Assembly (NCBI GenBank): GCA_033557465.1
Contig: CM066043.1
Span: forward strand, 114,124,778 to 114,188,777
Source: Ichthyophis bannanicus
Taxonomy: Eukaryota > Chordata > Amphibia > Gymnophiona > Ichthyophiidae
Direction of reading: 5' to 3'
DNA length: 64,000 bases
Positions 21,650-34,390 of the stretch are shown piece after piece. The notes below the pieces were generated by a model, which saw only the letters and a list, made by a program, of their open reading frames with translations, was not told where the DNA came from and did not search any database. How positions within the stretch are numbered: position 1 is the stretch's first letter; each line of letters begins with the position of its first letter. The translations under genes were made by a program, and so were the position numbers.

Positions 21650-22472
21650 ATGGCGCATATATATGTTGCTGCATGTGTCCTGTGCAGTGGGCAGATGCTG
21701 GGGTTGCCGGACAGGGGAGATGGTGTCGATGGGGCTGTGGAACAGGGCATGGGTATAGTCCCGCAGCAACTCAGGCCTGCAGCTGTGGGGGCGGTCCAAC
21801 CAGGTGCTGTGCGTGCACGGCGCTGTCGACGTCCCGAGGTGCAGGCTCGGCAGCCACGCCTCTACAGGCCCCGGCCCCAGCTCCATGACATGCGAGAGGA
21901 CCAGGTCATCTCCCTTTACCGACTGAGCACAAGAGCTATTAGGGGACTCTATGAGGATCTCAGACCTGACCTTGAGCCCCTAACTGATCGGTCCCATGCA
22001 ATACCAGGTTTAGTGAAGCTCCTTGCTGCCTTACATTTCTTTGCCTCCGGCTGTTTCCAGTCATCTGTGGCCGCAGTGGGTGGCATGAGCCGCCCCACAT
22101 TCTCACGATGTCTCCACCAAGTACTGCGTGCCATGGTCAGCCGGGTGGGGAATTACATAGCCATGCCCCACACTAGGCAACAATGGTGGACCCTGCAACA
22201 GGCCTTTGAGGCATTAGCCGGGATACCACACGTGATGGGAGCTATTGATTGCACACATGTTGCCCTGGTCCCGCCTAGAGACAGGGAGGTAGCGTACCGC
22301 AACCGCAAACACTACCATTCCCTGAATGTTCAGGTTGTGTGTGATGCAGATCTACATATTCTGAATGTGGTCCCTAGGTTTTCAGGGTCCACCCATGACT
22401 CCTATATCCTGCATCAGTCGGCAATATTCACACAATTTGAGGAGGGACGATATGTCGACTGTATATTGCTGG
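21650..22472 (+). CDS. HARBI1-like: Harbinger DDE transposase exon 1 (first two catalytic Asp)
   Basis: From the ATG at 21650 (MAHIYVAACV), 274 codons plus one base to a strong donor (CTGG|GTGAGT). The N-terminal ~100 residues are Arg/Pro/Gln-rich, then a helical domain (VKLLAALHFFASGCFQ; MSRPTFSRCLHQVL) as in PIF/Harbinger proteins. The DDE_4 catalytic domain follows: D200 in GAIDCTHV and D250 in GSTHDSYIL, with RNRKHYHSLNVQVVCD between. The enzyme cuts and pastes the element, usually into a 3-bp TWA target. I chose this ATG because codons upstream lack one; its true 5' end may be an upstream exon. Confidence 0.9.
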
Positions 22473-24155
22473 GTGAGTATGTCGCAATGTGTAATCTATT
22501 TATCTCTTTATACATGTCTCTATGTGTAATCACAGATGTTGATGTACTTTGATGGTACACATGCACTTCACATATGATAGATGTTCACCCCAGGCCTGGT
22601 GTCAGTAATCATGATGACAGGTGTCTGTACATCTTGTACATGCAGAAACATTAAACACACATCATAATGTTCTTAACAGTATATGATCTTAACATGCACA
22701 TGTTGTACATGTGCATACACCACAGTGAATATGTCTATGTTGGTAATGCTTCCCTCAGAGTGCATGTTGGTAGCATATGCAAACATGGGATGGTGTTTGT
22801 GGGGTTTTTGAACATCACATACTAATGTGTTGATGGTTAATTATTTTATAATGTTTAGAGGTTATTTATAGTTATTTTTTTTTCCACAATCCGTAGAACT
22901 ACACACATGTCATTTGTGTGTTAGGTTTACACACACATACACTGTGCTGGAGTTGTCACCCAGGGGGCAATAGCTAACATGAATAGGTGTATATGACTTT
23001 CTGATGACTGATGTGGACATTTCCAGCAGGGAAAGAAACGTGTATATAGCTTTGCCCATACATATTGGCTATGTCACAGTAGGCTAGGAACACTAGATGG
23101 GGTATAGCTTACATTTTGACACTGTATATGAGCGTGATTTAATGTAAGCTTGTGTGTCCATCCGCACTTAGCTTCAAATTTAATAATAATATTTAATAAT
23201 AATAATATTTAATGTAATTCAATATTGCACTGTTCTGCTATATTGTTGTTTAAGTTCCTTGTTTTTGCTCAACTAATGTTTAATGTAATTCAATATTGCA
23301 ATGTTCTGCTATATTGTTGTTTAAGTTCCTTGTAAACCGCCCCTGATCTCTGGAAGGGGCGGTATAAAAAAGCACTGAAATAAATAAATAAATAAATAAA
23401 TAAATTGTGGAGAGATTACTGTTATAGCAGGGGGACCAAGTGGGTGCATACAGGGAAGTATTGGAACTAGCTACACAGGACGGTAATGTTCAAATGCATG
23501 TGTTGTTTTGCAAAACTTATGAGGGGTACAGAGTGCATGTTGGACGACTGTACCTTCAAAGGGATGTTTACAGGATGGTGAATGTGAAGAGGATGGGAAA
23601 TATAGGGATTTGCAAACAGCACTACACAACATATGTAGCCAGACTAAACATTCTGGATATGCTGACCTTCAACAACAGTATGTATATAGGTGCTATGTTT
23701 TTAAATCTCACATCACTCCATGGCATACATGTTGTATATGTGTGGCTCTAGAAAATGGGTGTCTGTTTCTTATTGGTTACTGATGGGACATTCCCTTTGA
23801 TTATGTGAGCATTGGATTGCTGTTGTGGTCTCACAGTTGTGGTGTTGCAGATGTGGACAGTAAATGCATGACCGTACACATGTTGCGCTGAAACCCCCCC
23901 CCCAACACACACACACACACACACACAGTATGTAGGGGTGGATCTGGTAACATTTTAATCTTTGCTATGTGTTTACAGGCTGCACTGGCCATGTGTTGAT
24001 TTTATGTCATCATATGTATATCTGTAAGAGCTGGATAGTTGTTGTGCTGTATATCAGTGTAATACAGTTTTGTGGGTTTTGATCTCATGTGTACAAAGCT
24101 GTTACGTTTTTTTCACATGGAGCCCTGCATTTACATGCAACATTTCTTTCTGCAG
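22473..24155 (+). other. Transposase intron with LINE tail
   Basis: Consensus GTGAGT...TTTCTTTCTGCAG; splicing rejoins ILL-GDAGYG exactly as expected for Harbinger proteins, so the intron is well supported. It contains a LINE 3' tail at about 23165-23405 and a (CA)n run at 23905-23929. Confidence 0.85.
23165..23405 (+). mobile_element. L2-type LINE 3' tail with (AAAT)n end
   Basis: Ends with TGTAAACCGCCCCTGATC ... GGGGCGGTATAAAA, a small stem-loop typical of L2-type 3' ends, followed by AAATAAATAAAT. Just before it a ~52-bp piece (TAATGTAATTCAATATTG ...) is duplicated (23210-23263 and 23281-23332). It is a passenger in the transposase intron. Confidence 0.7.
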
Positions 24156-24544
24156 GTGATGCAGGATATGGTTGTCGCCCCTGGCTGCTGACTCCTGTTC
24201 GTCGGCCACAGACACGTGCAGAGCAGAGGTACAATGAGGCCCATGCCTCCAGCCGCTCAGTCATAGAGCGCACCTTTGGCGTATTGAAGAGTCGCTTCAG
24301 GTGTCTGGATAGGACAGGTGGGGCCTTACAATATAAGCCACGCACTGTTGCAGAGATTATCATAGCCTGTTGCATCCTGCACAACATTGCTCTCAGGCAC
24401 AATATCCCTGCAGAGATTAATGCGGATCTTGAGGAAGATCCAATGTGCCCCCCTGTACGTGCCAGTGGTGACACACGGGAGGGCTCAGCGGTCAGGCAGA
24501 GGCTAATTGCAGAGCTCTTCTCATGTACGTATGAATCATATTAA
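24156..24544 (+). CDS. HARBI1-like: Harbinger DDE transposase exon 2 (catalytic Glu, C-terminus)
   Basis: Reads in phase from exon 1: GDAGYGCRPWLLTPV, then the glutamate E312 in SRSVIERTFGVLKSRF, and ACCILHNIALRH. These are the standard closing blocks of the DDE_4 domain. Stop at 24542-24544 gives a 403-residue protein, a normal size for the family. No stop or frameshift interrupts either exon, and all three catalytic residues are present, so the enzyme could be functional. A poly(A) signal is not obvious nearby; the first AATAAA I see is at about 25464. Confidence 0.9.
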
Positions 24545-27500
24545 CACACAAATGTGCTTTACAATGTGTGTATTGGTTTTTGGGTTATTTTTTATGTACA
24601 TATTGCATGTGTAGGCCACACTGCATTAACAGTTGAGTCACAATGCAAACATCACAAAGGTGCCTGGGTGTGACACAAATGATGGGTGGAGTGCACAGCA
24701 ACAGTTGGTGGCAGATGATGTTTGGGTTTGTAGGTATCTCTGTGGGATGTTTTGGCGGGTGACATTCCCAATTAGTGTTGCTCTGTGATAGCAGCAGCTG
24801 TTGTCAGATCACAGGTTGCTTTGTATCATTGTATGGCTAACGCACAGTGTCAGACATATGTGGAGATGTTAACGCTGGGTGTTTGCTCCCTGTTAGTGGA
24901 CATTTTTCCATTGTGTGGAGTTTACATCAGACCCATTTGTGATGCTTTTATTTTGATAAAGCTCATGTGATATGCCTATGTTTGAGTGCCCCTCATGTGT
25001 GCTTCAACATGTCACACTAAGCACAATATACTTTGTGAGTGCTAGTATGTGTGGATGGTATTACAAATGTTTATGGTTTGTGCATGTCAACTGTGATGTG
25101 TGTCAAAATGTGAAGATGAACAGGTAGCCATGACATGGATATGTTTAGTGGTGTTGCCCTGTGCATTGTCCAGCTAGGGACTTTTAAGAGAACATTCTTA
25201 ACTTGTTGAGTGTAGCTTCACTGCAGTGATGGATATATACACACATTGTGAGATTTATTTGTCATAAACATCAATGGGGGGTTTACATTAGCCAGGTGGT
25301 GCACAGAATGTGGGTATGTCTTGTGGTATGGCAGGTATTTCATGGATTAAATGGCGTATCTCACTGATGCTGTGATAACATCTGTAATCATGTGTGTGAT
25401 ATAGCTGGGTATGTTTGTGGGTCACATGACCACAGACCATAGGAACAAATAGATTGCAGACACAATAAAACATGGATTACATTGCCTTATAAACAAAGAC
25501 GTAGGTGACAGCTATTTATCAGAAGTGCACATGTAAGGTGTGCATGTTTTGTTGTGCTGACTATCACACATTGACATGGCATGCAGTCCTCAGGGGTTTG
25601 TCACATGCAGTGATGGGGTGGGCTTGTTTACAACATGTAGGTCATTTTGATTGCTATTTGTGCATATCATCAGCACATAGCTGACAATATTACTGAAGAT
25701 ATGGGATGTTCAAACCAGGATAGGTTTTTGATATGTGGCTTAATGAGGTGGAGGTTCATATTTCCAGTGCGTTTTGCGATTTGGCAGTGGCTTAACATAC
25801 TACTTTGGGAGAACTTTCAACAGGTAGAGGGGTCCTTTCTACAAAACTGTTGCAGCAAGGGGTATATTGCAATATGGGACTGATACACAAGCCAGGTGTA
25901 CGCATCCACCTCTATTGCTCTGTGCGTACAAGGACAGAGAGGTAAGGGAGGGGACAGGGACACTACACACACCTGTAGATCGCCTGAAATACCTCCATGA
26001 TGCCTTTTACACGTATGAGCTATGTGCATTGTGATAGTCAGCAGTCTGTAATAGTGAGCTGTTGTTCAGTGTGACAGCTGATGACATGACGGTGCAATGT
26101 GTGATTCTCTGCTTTAACATTAAATTTGTTTGCTGCTCTTATGTCTCTTAATGCAGAGGACATTCTTTTGGCGGATGCTGTTGGCCTGGTGCATTGTCAT
26201 GTGTCTATACATCAGCAAATATGCATTTTGTTTTGGTAGGTGGATGTACATTGACATGGTGTGTGTGTTGCATTAATTACAATCATATCTGTTTACTGAT
26301 CTGTCATATTGCACAGATGATTGGTTTTCTTGTTTGTTAGTTTTAGGCTGTGTCACCCATATTTGGATTGTGGCACTCATATTCCCTTGTGTTTTTGTTC
26401 AGGATGTCCAATTGCACACTCTCAATGTGACATGTACAGCAGACCTGCATGTGTGTGTATGATGTTTTTTTCTGTAGTTTGGCTATACTTTCTTGGTCCT
26501 CAAGCAATGTTCTATGAGACAACAACAGGGAATTTTTTCATGGTCACTGGGCCATTATATGTACAGATATACACCTGTGCACATACCGGCTCTATGTTAC
26601 AGTTGGCAATTGTGCAAATTTTTTGTTTTGTAAGTGGCTTTTTTCTCAGTGGCATGAGTGATGACGCATCGCTCATACATCATACATTATCATGTGCTGT
26701 TATGGGTCTGTGCCCTTGGGTGTCAGTTGTGACTGTGATACCTCTTACATAGTGGCGTTTACATTGTCAACATTAGGGGGATGTGTTGTGTGCATTGTGA
26801 GAACATGTATATTCTAGTGTGATTAAGCACTGGTGTGTTTTTTTTTTTTTTCAGATATGTTCATAATCTGCACAGTCATCTACAGTGGCTTGACATGCCT
26901 AATCCCCACCTTTTGTGGACATTGTCTCCCTTCAGGTGTACCTGAGATTGTTGGGTAGTGACTACAGCGATTGATGCAAAACACATGATGCACACACACG
27001 GTAGGTGTATGTGTTTGTTTTTGACATAATTACATTTGACTTAAACTGTTGATGATGATTTCATGTTGTTGTGATGGTCATGTAACATTTCCTCTATGCT
27101 CACATGGACAGCTGCATATGGTGTGTAGCTGCAACACACCTGTGTGACTTGAGCATGGACATTAACATATCCATGTGATACCCATGTCTGTGTTGATGAA
27201 TAGGGATGTTGGCCACAAGGTTATTTGTAATATCGCTATCAGGTCATGTATGCCTTTGTATCCCTTTCTTCAGCATATCCCAAGCTGTGACGTAATGACA
27301 TTTGTATTTATTTTCCATGTTATATGAGGATAACATATGTCTCCTCTCCTGACACAGGGTAGATGTCAGACCAGACACACGTCTTACAATGCAGCTGTTG
27401 CCAACACCACACACCTGTTTGACGAGAGACCACCATGCACGCCTTTGTCATGACATTTTCCCATTGGATGTTTTACCAATGAGAGTGCAACACATGACTG

Positions 27501-30500
27501 GGATGGACATTATTGAGATTTGACTACTGATTTCCCCATGCCAGGTGTGTCAATTGCACTGCAGATGCAATTGTTGGGCAGGAGGTGCTCCTCATTATAG
27601 GGGACACACATGTACTTTGAGGGAATGTCGTATATTGAACACAGACACATGACTATGCATGTCCAGAGCTGTGAAAACAAATTGTACATGATTTCTAGGA
27701 TTGAAGATACTATTGTTACTTTTTACAATGATCCCCCCTTGTGCAGCAGCAACTGACATGGACATTGTATGTCGTGCATTTTGCAACAGTTTTTATTTGG
27801 ATGTGTTGTTTTGACCATGGCTCTAACATGGCACCAACGCTATTCACATGTTTTTTATTACAACACAGGCACACAGTCCATGTATTTGTAATGTAGCCAC
27901 TGATGGGATGCTCCTATTGTCAAAATCAACCTATTTTCCACCTGGACATAATCCCTATTTATAATCCACAATGCTTTCACGCACAAAAACATCTTGGAAT
28001 GATGTGTTGAGTGACCCAAGGTGCTTACATGCATGTGTGTCATCACTATATCATGTTGCAATGTGGATTGTACTTGTCCAAATGACTGACTATGTTTGTG
28101 TGACACAACATGTGGACCTATGGCTGCTGTGTGGATCCCTGTAATATGTTTGTTTAAATTTTCATTATTCATAAGCTGATTCTTGTGTGGGCTTACAGTG
28201 CATACATGACAGTCTGCATGTCTGTACTCAGCTTGCATTTCCCATCTTCACGGTCATGATAATGGCTTCTGTTTGGTAGCAACACTCACATTGCCACATT
28301 ATGTTTGATGTGTGGCTTTGTGCATGGCCATAAGACTATGTAACTTCAGATTGCCATGTATCCTGCAATATGTGCCATTGCACTTTTTCCCCAATACAAC
28401 AGTGCATGTAGACCTTATTGATGGTGTGACATGTGCATGTTTCTGCTGGTTTTTGTGTTGGAATTATGTCTGAGCTCATGTGCATGTGGTACCTGTTAGA
28501 AGATGCTTATTGTGATGTACATGATGATTTGTGTCCACAGTCGTGTAGGCTGTAATACTATATCAGGCATTGGGATGTGTACGTCACCACTACTTGTATC
28601 TCATGTTTTCTGACTTTCAAAGCCTTTGAACAAAATAACTTATATAAGTTAGTTTGCCCCTGTTTGGACATATGGATATCTTCTGAGGAAAAGATGAGGT
28701 GTGTTATGTCCTCAGCATGCTGCATCTACTCTGTAAATGCACTCATATGTGGATGACCCATTTGCAACATTCAGCAGCAAGGGGGGGCTGGGGGTTCTGT
28801 TGTGCGGTGCAGAGCATGCACCTGATGCACATTCTATATGCTGTCGCTAATTTGGTATCAAGCTAGTTACCTTTGTGTAGGAGGTGGCTTTGTGACATGC
28901 TAATGGTTTTCAACACTTTCCAAAGTGATGTCCTCAGCCCTCATTTGATGATGGCACTGTATACAATATTTGTGATGTGCAAACTAAATACAATTATGTA
29001 TTTCAACCAACATTTGTGTCCTTTGCTGATTTTATTTCAGGTCTGTCACCATGATCAATGTGTGCATTTGTATCAGTCATGGCTCCTTGTGAGGCTGGAA
29101 ATCCATTTCCATCGTGGCAATGTCACAGCATGTAGATGATGTTTTTATTTTTGATAGGTGATGGAGGGTTACATAACCTGTCATAGTCCACATGGTTTGC
29201 TGATGTGATTTGTTAACTGTTTGTTTGTGGTGCAAGTCATGTTTTACTTTAATATGTTAGTCCTCCTTTATTTGAGCATACATCCCCTTTATGTGTTCCT
29301 GTGCTGTTCATGTACATGGGGCACATGTGCTCACCTCCTTGTACAGTGGCAGCTGTGTATGTGACAGCCACATGGCACATCACTGTGTATGAACGCTTGA
29401 CATACACACCATCCCTTTGCGATATTTGTGCTATAATGAGCTCATTGTGGTGTTTTGGGTATTGGCTACAGTCATGTTCTTATCTCTGTTTTATGCATGT
29501 CTTTTACACACATGTCATCTTTATTTAATTGATTCCACTGGCCTATGTGGACCATGATGTACCACTAGATTCCTGACCTCTACACACAGCCTTCCCTTTC
29601 TTCACTGTGGGAAATGGCGCATCCTGTGTGCTGCATAGCCCTGACATTTTTTTGGTTATAGCCAACACACACTTTATGGTCTTTTACATCTCATTGCATG
29701 TGGCCATTCATCTTTGATGTGATTATGTGGGTTAGTGTGCTCAACCTGATTGCATGTTGAGATGTCTCGTGATCTTAATCAGATTATTTACATGATCCAG
29801 GGAGCTTACTATGATACCCTTTGCCGTAAATATTTGCTCATTGCAGAAAATTACATTGTGTTTGTGCAGGTGTGTGTGTTGCAAATTTGTGCGAGCAATT
29901 ACATATGTACATTGGGGATAAGCATGTGCATTTGGTCCAGTTTGTTTTTTTCTGTGTTTGTTTGACTTTACAGCCAGCAGTTGTTTTGTGTACTAGCATG
30001 CAGTTTGTGGTTAAGCAGCCTTTGCTGATGACCTCACATGGGCGGTGTTGCTTAACGTTTTAAGCCATTTGCATTTGTGCTATTGGTCGTAATTCTGTTT
30101 ACGGTCTACTTTGTTTGGTTTTGATGCTTGACCTGCATATGTGCTATTTAATATGTGTAACTGTCATATGTGGCCACATCGGTGGCTTGACCACATTGTA
30201 CCATGAGATGAGTTGTGGGACAACCTTCTGTCCATTTCTTTGTCTGCCAGCTATGTGCCATCCTAACCTGATGTGCATGCTGCTCAACCACGTCGTGGAC
30301 TACCGCATATTTGTGCATTGCATCTCAACCTGTTTGCCTCTTGTGTGTGTGCTCTGCCTAGCACTTGTACTATCCCATCATCCTGATATTTCACATACTA
30401 CGCAGTTTCTGCCTGCCCTGCTACACACATATTCCCATCCTCTGTTGCCACACTGTCATTATGGCACGTTACATTACCATCAATCTGTGCATCGTTTTAG

Positions 30501-31700
30501 CTGTGGACGATATGTTGTTCACATTTTTGGGGTGTCACATGGCCTGCAGGTACTTTATGCAGTCCATCACTCATGTCATTCCTTCATTGACTTTGGTATT
30601 GTCCTGTGGTCTCTGCTCTGTGCATTGTTTGTGTTATGTGTGTTTTTGCCACATACCTGTGATTGCATTCCAAATGTGAGATGTAAATGTTTATTGGCTA
30701 AGCCTCTTAATTTCACCTATACATCCTTAGCGCATCTTCTGCCACACCTTTGAATCACAGAGCTTATGGGTTGCCTACGATAGTGGCCTTGGGTGTGAGC
30801 AGCCTTTGAACACGCCCACTGTGTAAAAACTACATTTCCTTTTTGCTGACAGCCTATGTTTGTGCTGTTACGTGTGCTGCACCATGAAAGGTGCAATGCT
30901 ATAAGGCACAAGGGGGTAGTTTGTCTTACTATGCCAGGGATGCTTGATGTGCACTTGCTCCCAGAGAGAGGACATACCTCTGGCAAAATTATTCACTGGA
31001 ATGAGAAAACCAGGACCCCTGCTACATCATTGGTGTATTGACCAGTTGTCAGCATTCATAACATAGGGGTGTGTGTATTTACAACATACCATGGATAACA
31101 TGGAGCTGTGTTAGTCCAATCATTTCAGTCGCCAGTGGTAATAGGGCAGTTTAATAGATGATATTGACTCAGATTCCATGTTGATAGGAGTCACCAGGTG
31201 CACTCTACAGCCACAGCTTGGTATATAAATAAGGCGTGACCCAGGTCTGCTATTGATGATATCACAGCGACGGGCTGCACACAGGCCCAGGGAAAGGATT
31301 GCAATATGAGATTAACTCTGACACCCTGTTGATATCATTAACCGGGGCCTGTCTGCAGTCCTTGACTGCTAAATCACGTATCCCATAACTGTGTCAGCAC
31401 ACCTACCTTTTTTTTAACATACGTTACAATGCACAATGCTGCCAGAAGAAACAGTACTGTGACCTTTCCCTGCCTCATAGGGCACCCTATACACCGCACC
31501 CTCGGCCACTCTTTCAGCAGCATTGTAGGGTGGCATTGCAGACACTGCATTTAGAGATCTGTCCTCTGGGATGACTTCAGCGACACGTTATGTTTCAGTG
31601 CTGGGAGAGTACATTTGCTTGAAAGGAATTATTGCACACATATTAACTACCTCCCTCCTGAGCTAATCTTTCCCCTACCAAGTACTGCCTCTGCCAGACA
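24545..31700. other. GT-rich interior of the giant element, no recognised gene
   Basis: About 7 kb of T/G-rich plus strand with many TGTG words and few features. Long apparent frames (for example 30115-30753) are low-complexity, Cys/His/Leu/Val-rich, lack recognisable domains and look like stop-poor composition effects. I see no further exon, RNA gene or transposon boundary, though splicing of small exons cannot be excluded. Confidence 0.5.
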
Positions 31701-31904
31701 TGTTCATTTGCCATTGTGGGTGATTGGAACCCTTGATCTCTGCACCATTGCACAGTGATAGTGTTTGGTGTGATTTTAAATCAGATAAACACCATATGCC
31801 TGTCCAACATTATTATGCCTCCACAACCATTGGCACACACACTTATGACCAGCAGCAGAACCCCTTATGCAACCAAATTGTCCTATGATTCATCCAGCTG
31901 GCTT

Positions 31905-32760
31905 CATTATACACTGAGGGTGTTCAAACCCCTGCTCCCTGCAGTACTGCTCATTGTTCAAACCATCATGCTGTGGCTCAGCTGGTATGCTTCACCATCA
32001 ATGCGCATCTTATGCCTCCCAGTATTCGGAGCCCTCCAAAACCATTCCTGCAACGTTTTACGCACAGCAGCGCAAGCACCTCTGTCGGCCATTTCTTTTG
32101 TGACTTTAAAAATATTACACAGACAGATGCTTTCAGTGTGCACTGGGGTGGGGGGGGAATCGAACCCCTGCTCACTACATCATTGGTCAACGTTCCAACC
32201 ATCAGGCTGTGGCTCAGCACTTCTGCTTTTCCATCAGTGCGCGACTTATGCCTCCCAGTATTCGGAGCCCTCCAAAACCGTTCCTGCGCCGTTTTACGCA
32301 CAGCAGCGCAAGCACCTCTGTCCGCCATGATTTTTCAGAATGCAAAAAAAATTACACAGACAGATGCTTTCAGTGTGCACTGGGGTGGGGGGCTCAAGCG
32401 AACCCCTGCTCCCTACATCATTGGTCAACGTTCCAAACATCAGGCTTTGGCTCAGCACTTCTGCTTTTCCATCAGTGCGCAACTTATGCCTCCCAGTATT
32501 CGGAGCCCTCCAAAAACGTTCCTTCGCCGTTTTACGCACAGCAGCGCAAGTACCTCTGACGGCCATGATTTGTGTGACTGCAAAAATTATTACACAGACA
32601 ACTGCTTTCAGTGTGCACTGTGTGGTATTACACCCCTGCACACGGAACCATTGGTCAGTGTCTTCACCTTTGCGCTGTGGCTCTTTTCTTGTCCTTGCAC
32701 TTCGGCGCACCACATTCAGCGACAAAAATTTGGACTGCCTCCTAAACTATATTCTTCCCC
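31905..32760 (-). repeat. Tandem ~237-bp array, each unit with a minus-strand tRNA-like module
   Basis: ACAGACA(G/A) recurs at 32119, 32356 and 32594, spacing 237-238 bp; an earlier copy begins near 31915. Units share CTTATGCCTCCCAGTATTCG and TTTTACGCACAGCAGCGCAA. Each has a B-box-like block on the minus strand, best at 32166-32156 (GGTTCGATTCC), with A-box-like GCTGAGCCACAGC about 40 nt upstream on that strand. Confidence 0.8.
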
Positions 32761-32799
32761 ATATTAGGTACTGCCTGAAACAGCCTTGTTCATTGCGCA

Positions 32800-32870
32800 C
32801 TGTGGGGTTTCGAACCCCTGCCCCTTGCACCATTGCTCAGTGTCTTAACTGTAGTACTACAGCTGGGTTC
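32800..32870 (-). other. tRNA-like module with perfect B box near the right end
   Basis: Minus strand GGTTCGAAACC (32816-32806) fits GGTTCRANNCC exactly; TAGTACTACAG upstream is A-box-like. It has counterparts at 62120-62185 and 62484-62550 in the short copy. Confidence 0.5.
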
Positions 32871-33040
32871 TTTTGTGTGTGGTCAGCAGCGCCCCTCTTG
32901 CCCTTCTGACGCGCTAATGTAGACCCCGCACACTTGCGCCCCACGCATATGTGCGATCGCTTTAGTCCGTTTTTTTCTTTTTTCTGCCTGGCCCGCCCCT
33001 CCTTATATGGCACCAGCACACTAACGGGAACCCGCACAGC

Positions 33041-33062
33041 AACGGACTTTAGTAAACATGCC
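33041..33062 (+). repeat. Right terminal inverted repeat of the giant element
   Basis: GACTTTAGTAAACATGCC matches the right ends at 62735-62751 and 57331-57345, and is the reverse complement of the left ends GGGGCATGTTTACTAAA at 58320 and GGGGTATGTTTACTAA at 55252. The flank TGTAAATG contains TAA, but the partner duplication at the left end lies outside the window. Confidence 0.75.
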
Positions 33063-33469
33063 TGTAAATGTCTGCCAATGTATCTAATTCCACATTTACT
33101 GCCAGTCATTCTAACTCTTCCATTTTATTTGTTAGACTTCTGGCATTTGGAAACAGAATTTAAAAGTACACCTTCAGGCAACTGAGTACGTAAATACTGT
33201 TTTACCTCACTTAAGTCTCAAAAGAATTACCTCCATGATATCTACTTCTATGTGATATATGCATAGATGCAGAGTGGGGTCAAAATTGGTACATATGTGC
33301 ATGTTTAAAATATGCATTCATGTGCCTATTCTTTCCAGCCCATATGTATGCGTGGTCATACCTGCTTCAGAGCCCGCTGTCCCTGGGGACTCTTATAAAG
33401 CCACATAGATGCATAGTTTGCCTTTATAAATAGGTGCAACAGCAGCTACGGGTACCAGTCTGTCAACAA

Positions 33470-33567
33470 TGAGCCGCCTGACTGAAGACCGAACCAATTT
33501 AGGATAGCTATCCAGAGGGGTCGCCATGAGTCGACTCCGACTTGACGGCACTTAACAACAACAACAG
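33470..33567 (+). mobile_element. tRNA/5S-type SINE 3' end with (ACA)n tail
   Basis: GGGGTCGCCATGAGTCG, CGACTTGACGGCAC and TTAACAACAACAACA are the closing blocks of a SINE type widespread in squamates and other tetrapods. Only about 100 bp is clear. Confidence 0.6.
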
Positions 33568-33734
33568 CTTGGGTGTCCTGTTCCACAAGGTAATGAAACC
33601 AGATTTAGGGGTCAAGACATCTGCACTGTGCCTATTCTTTGTGTTTTTTGTCAGCGGTATACATATAACAGGATTTAAATATCCCGCTATAACTATTGTG
33701 AATTTGGTGGGGAGTGTGGGTTTGGGACATTCCT

Positions 33735-34390
33735 GGGGTGGGGAGGACTTGCGGTAAGGTTTGCTTGCTAGCGTATGATACCAAAATCTGCAATAGAGTA
33801 GACACCCAGGAAGGAGTAGATAGCATGAGGAGGTAACTAGCTAAGCTTGAAGAATGGTCTAGAATTTGGCTGCTGAAATTTAATGTTTAAATATGCAGGA
33901 TCATGTATTTAGGCTGCAAAAATCCAAAGGAGCTGTAACAGTGTAGGGGGTGAGGTACTTCTTCCACAAAAGCAGAGCGGGACCTGGCATAATTGTGTCT
34001 GACAATCTTAAAGTAGCTAAACAGGTAGATGACTACAAAGTTAGAAGGATGCTTGAGTGTATAGGGAGAGGAATGGCCAACAGAAAAATGGAGGTGATAA
34101 TGCCTCTGTATAAGCCACTGGTGCGACTTCATTTGGAGTATTGTGTGCAATTCTGGAGACTGCATCTTCAAAGAGATATAAGCAGGTTGGAGTCAGTGCA
34201 GAGGGTGGCTACTATAATAGTTAGTGGCCTTTGTTATGAAGCAAATGAGGGCAAACTTAAAGATCTTAATATTTATACTTTATAGGAAAGGCGAGATAGG
34301 GGCGATAAGACAAAGACATTTAAATACCTCTGTGACATAAATGCACAGGAGGGTCTCTTTCAATAGAAGGCAAGCTGGGCTATGAGGGAA
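33735..34390 (+). mobile_element. Old CR1-type LINE, reverse transcriptase C-terminal part (outer copy)
   Basis: Decayed frames include RLHLEYCVQFWRLHLQRDI and LESVQRVATIIV, the CR1 RT C-terminal blocks. It runs parallel to the CR1 at 45230-46320. It breaks off near 34390 and resumes at about 35935-36170 because another CR1 is inserted. Confidence 0.75.

Larger units (their letters stand above)
2330..33062 (+). mobile_element. Giant PIF/Harbinger-type DNA transposon (at least 30.7 kb, three genes)
   Basis: The right end (33041-33062, TTTAGTAAACATGCC) matches the right end of the 4.4 kb element at 62751. The left part, from about 2330, matches that element from about 58390 and stays collinear to about 6460 versus 61590. 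Between these shared ends lie a complete DDE transposase and two SANT/Myb-like genes, the partner type known from Harbinger elements. The outermost left ~75 bp is absent, apparently separated by the L1. Typical Harbingers are a few kb, so the size is remarkable. The alternative is a small element that received other insertions. Against this, the transposase and its partner lie inside, and the short copies lack the interior as deletion derivatives would. Confidence 0.72.

Noticed and set aside
30115..30753. 212-codon frame rich in Cys, His and Leu, looking like a membrane protein
   Set aside because: T-rich low-complexity DNA gives hydrophobic residues in any frame; overlapping frames look alike and no domain is recognisable.
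31755..32909. Overlapping long frames of 116-264 codons
   Set aside because: They run through a 237-bp tandem array on both strands; a DNA-level repeat, not a gene family.
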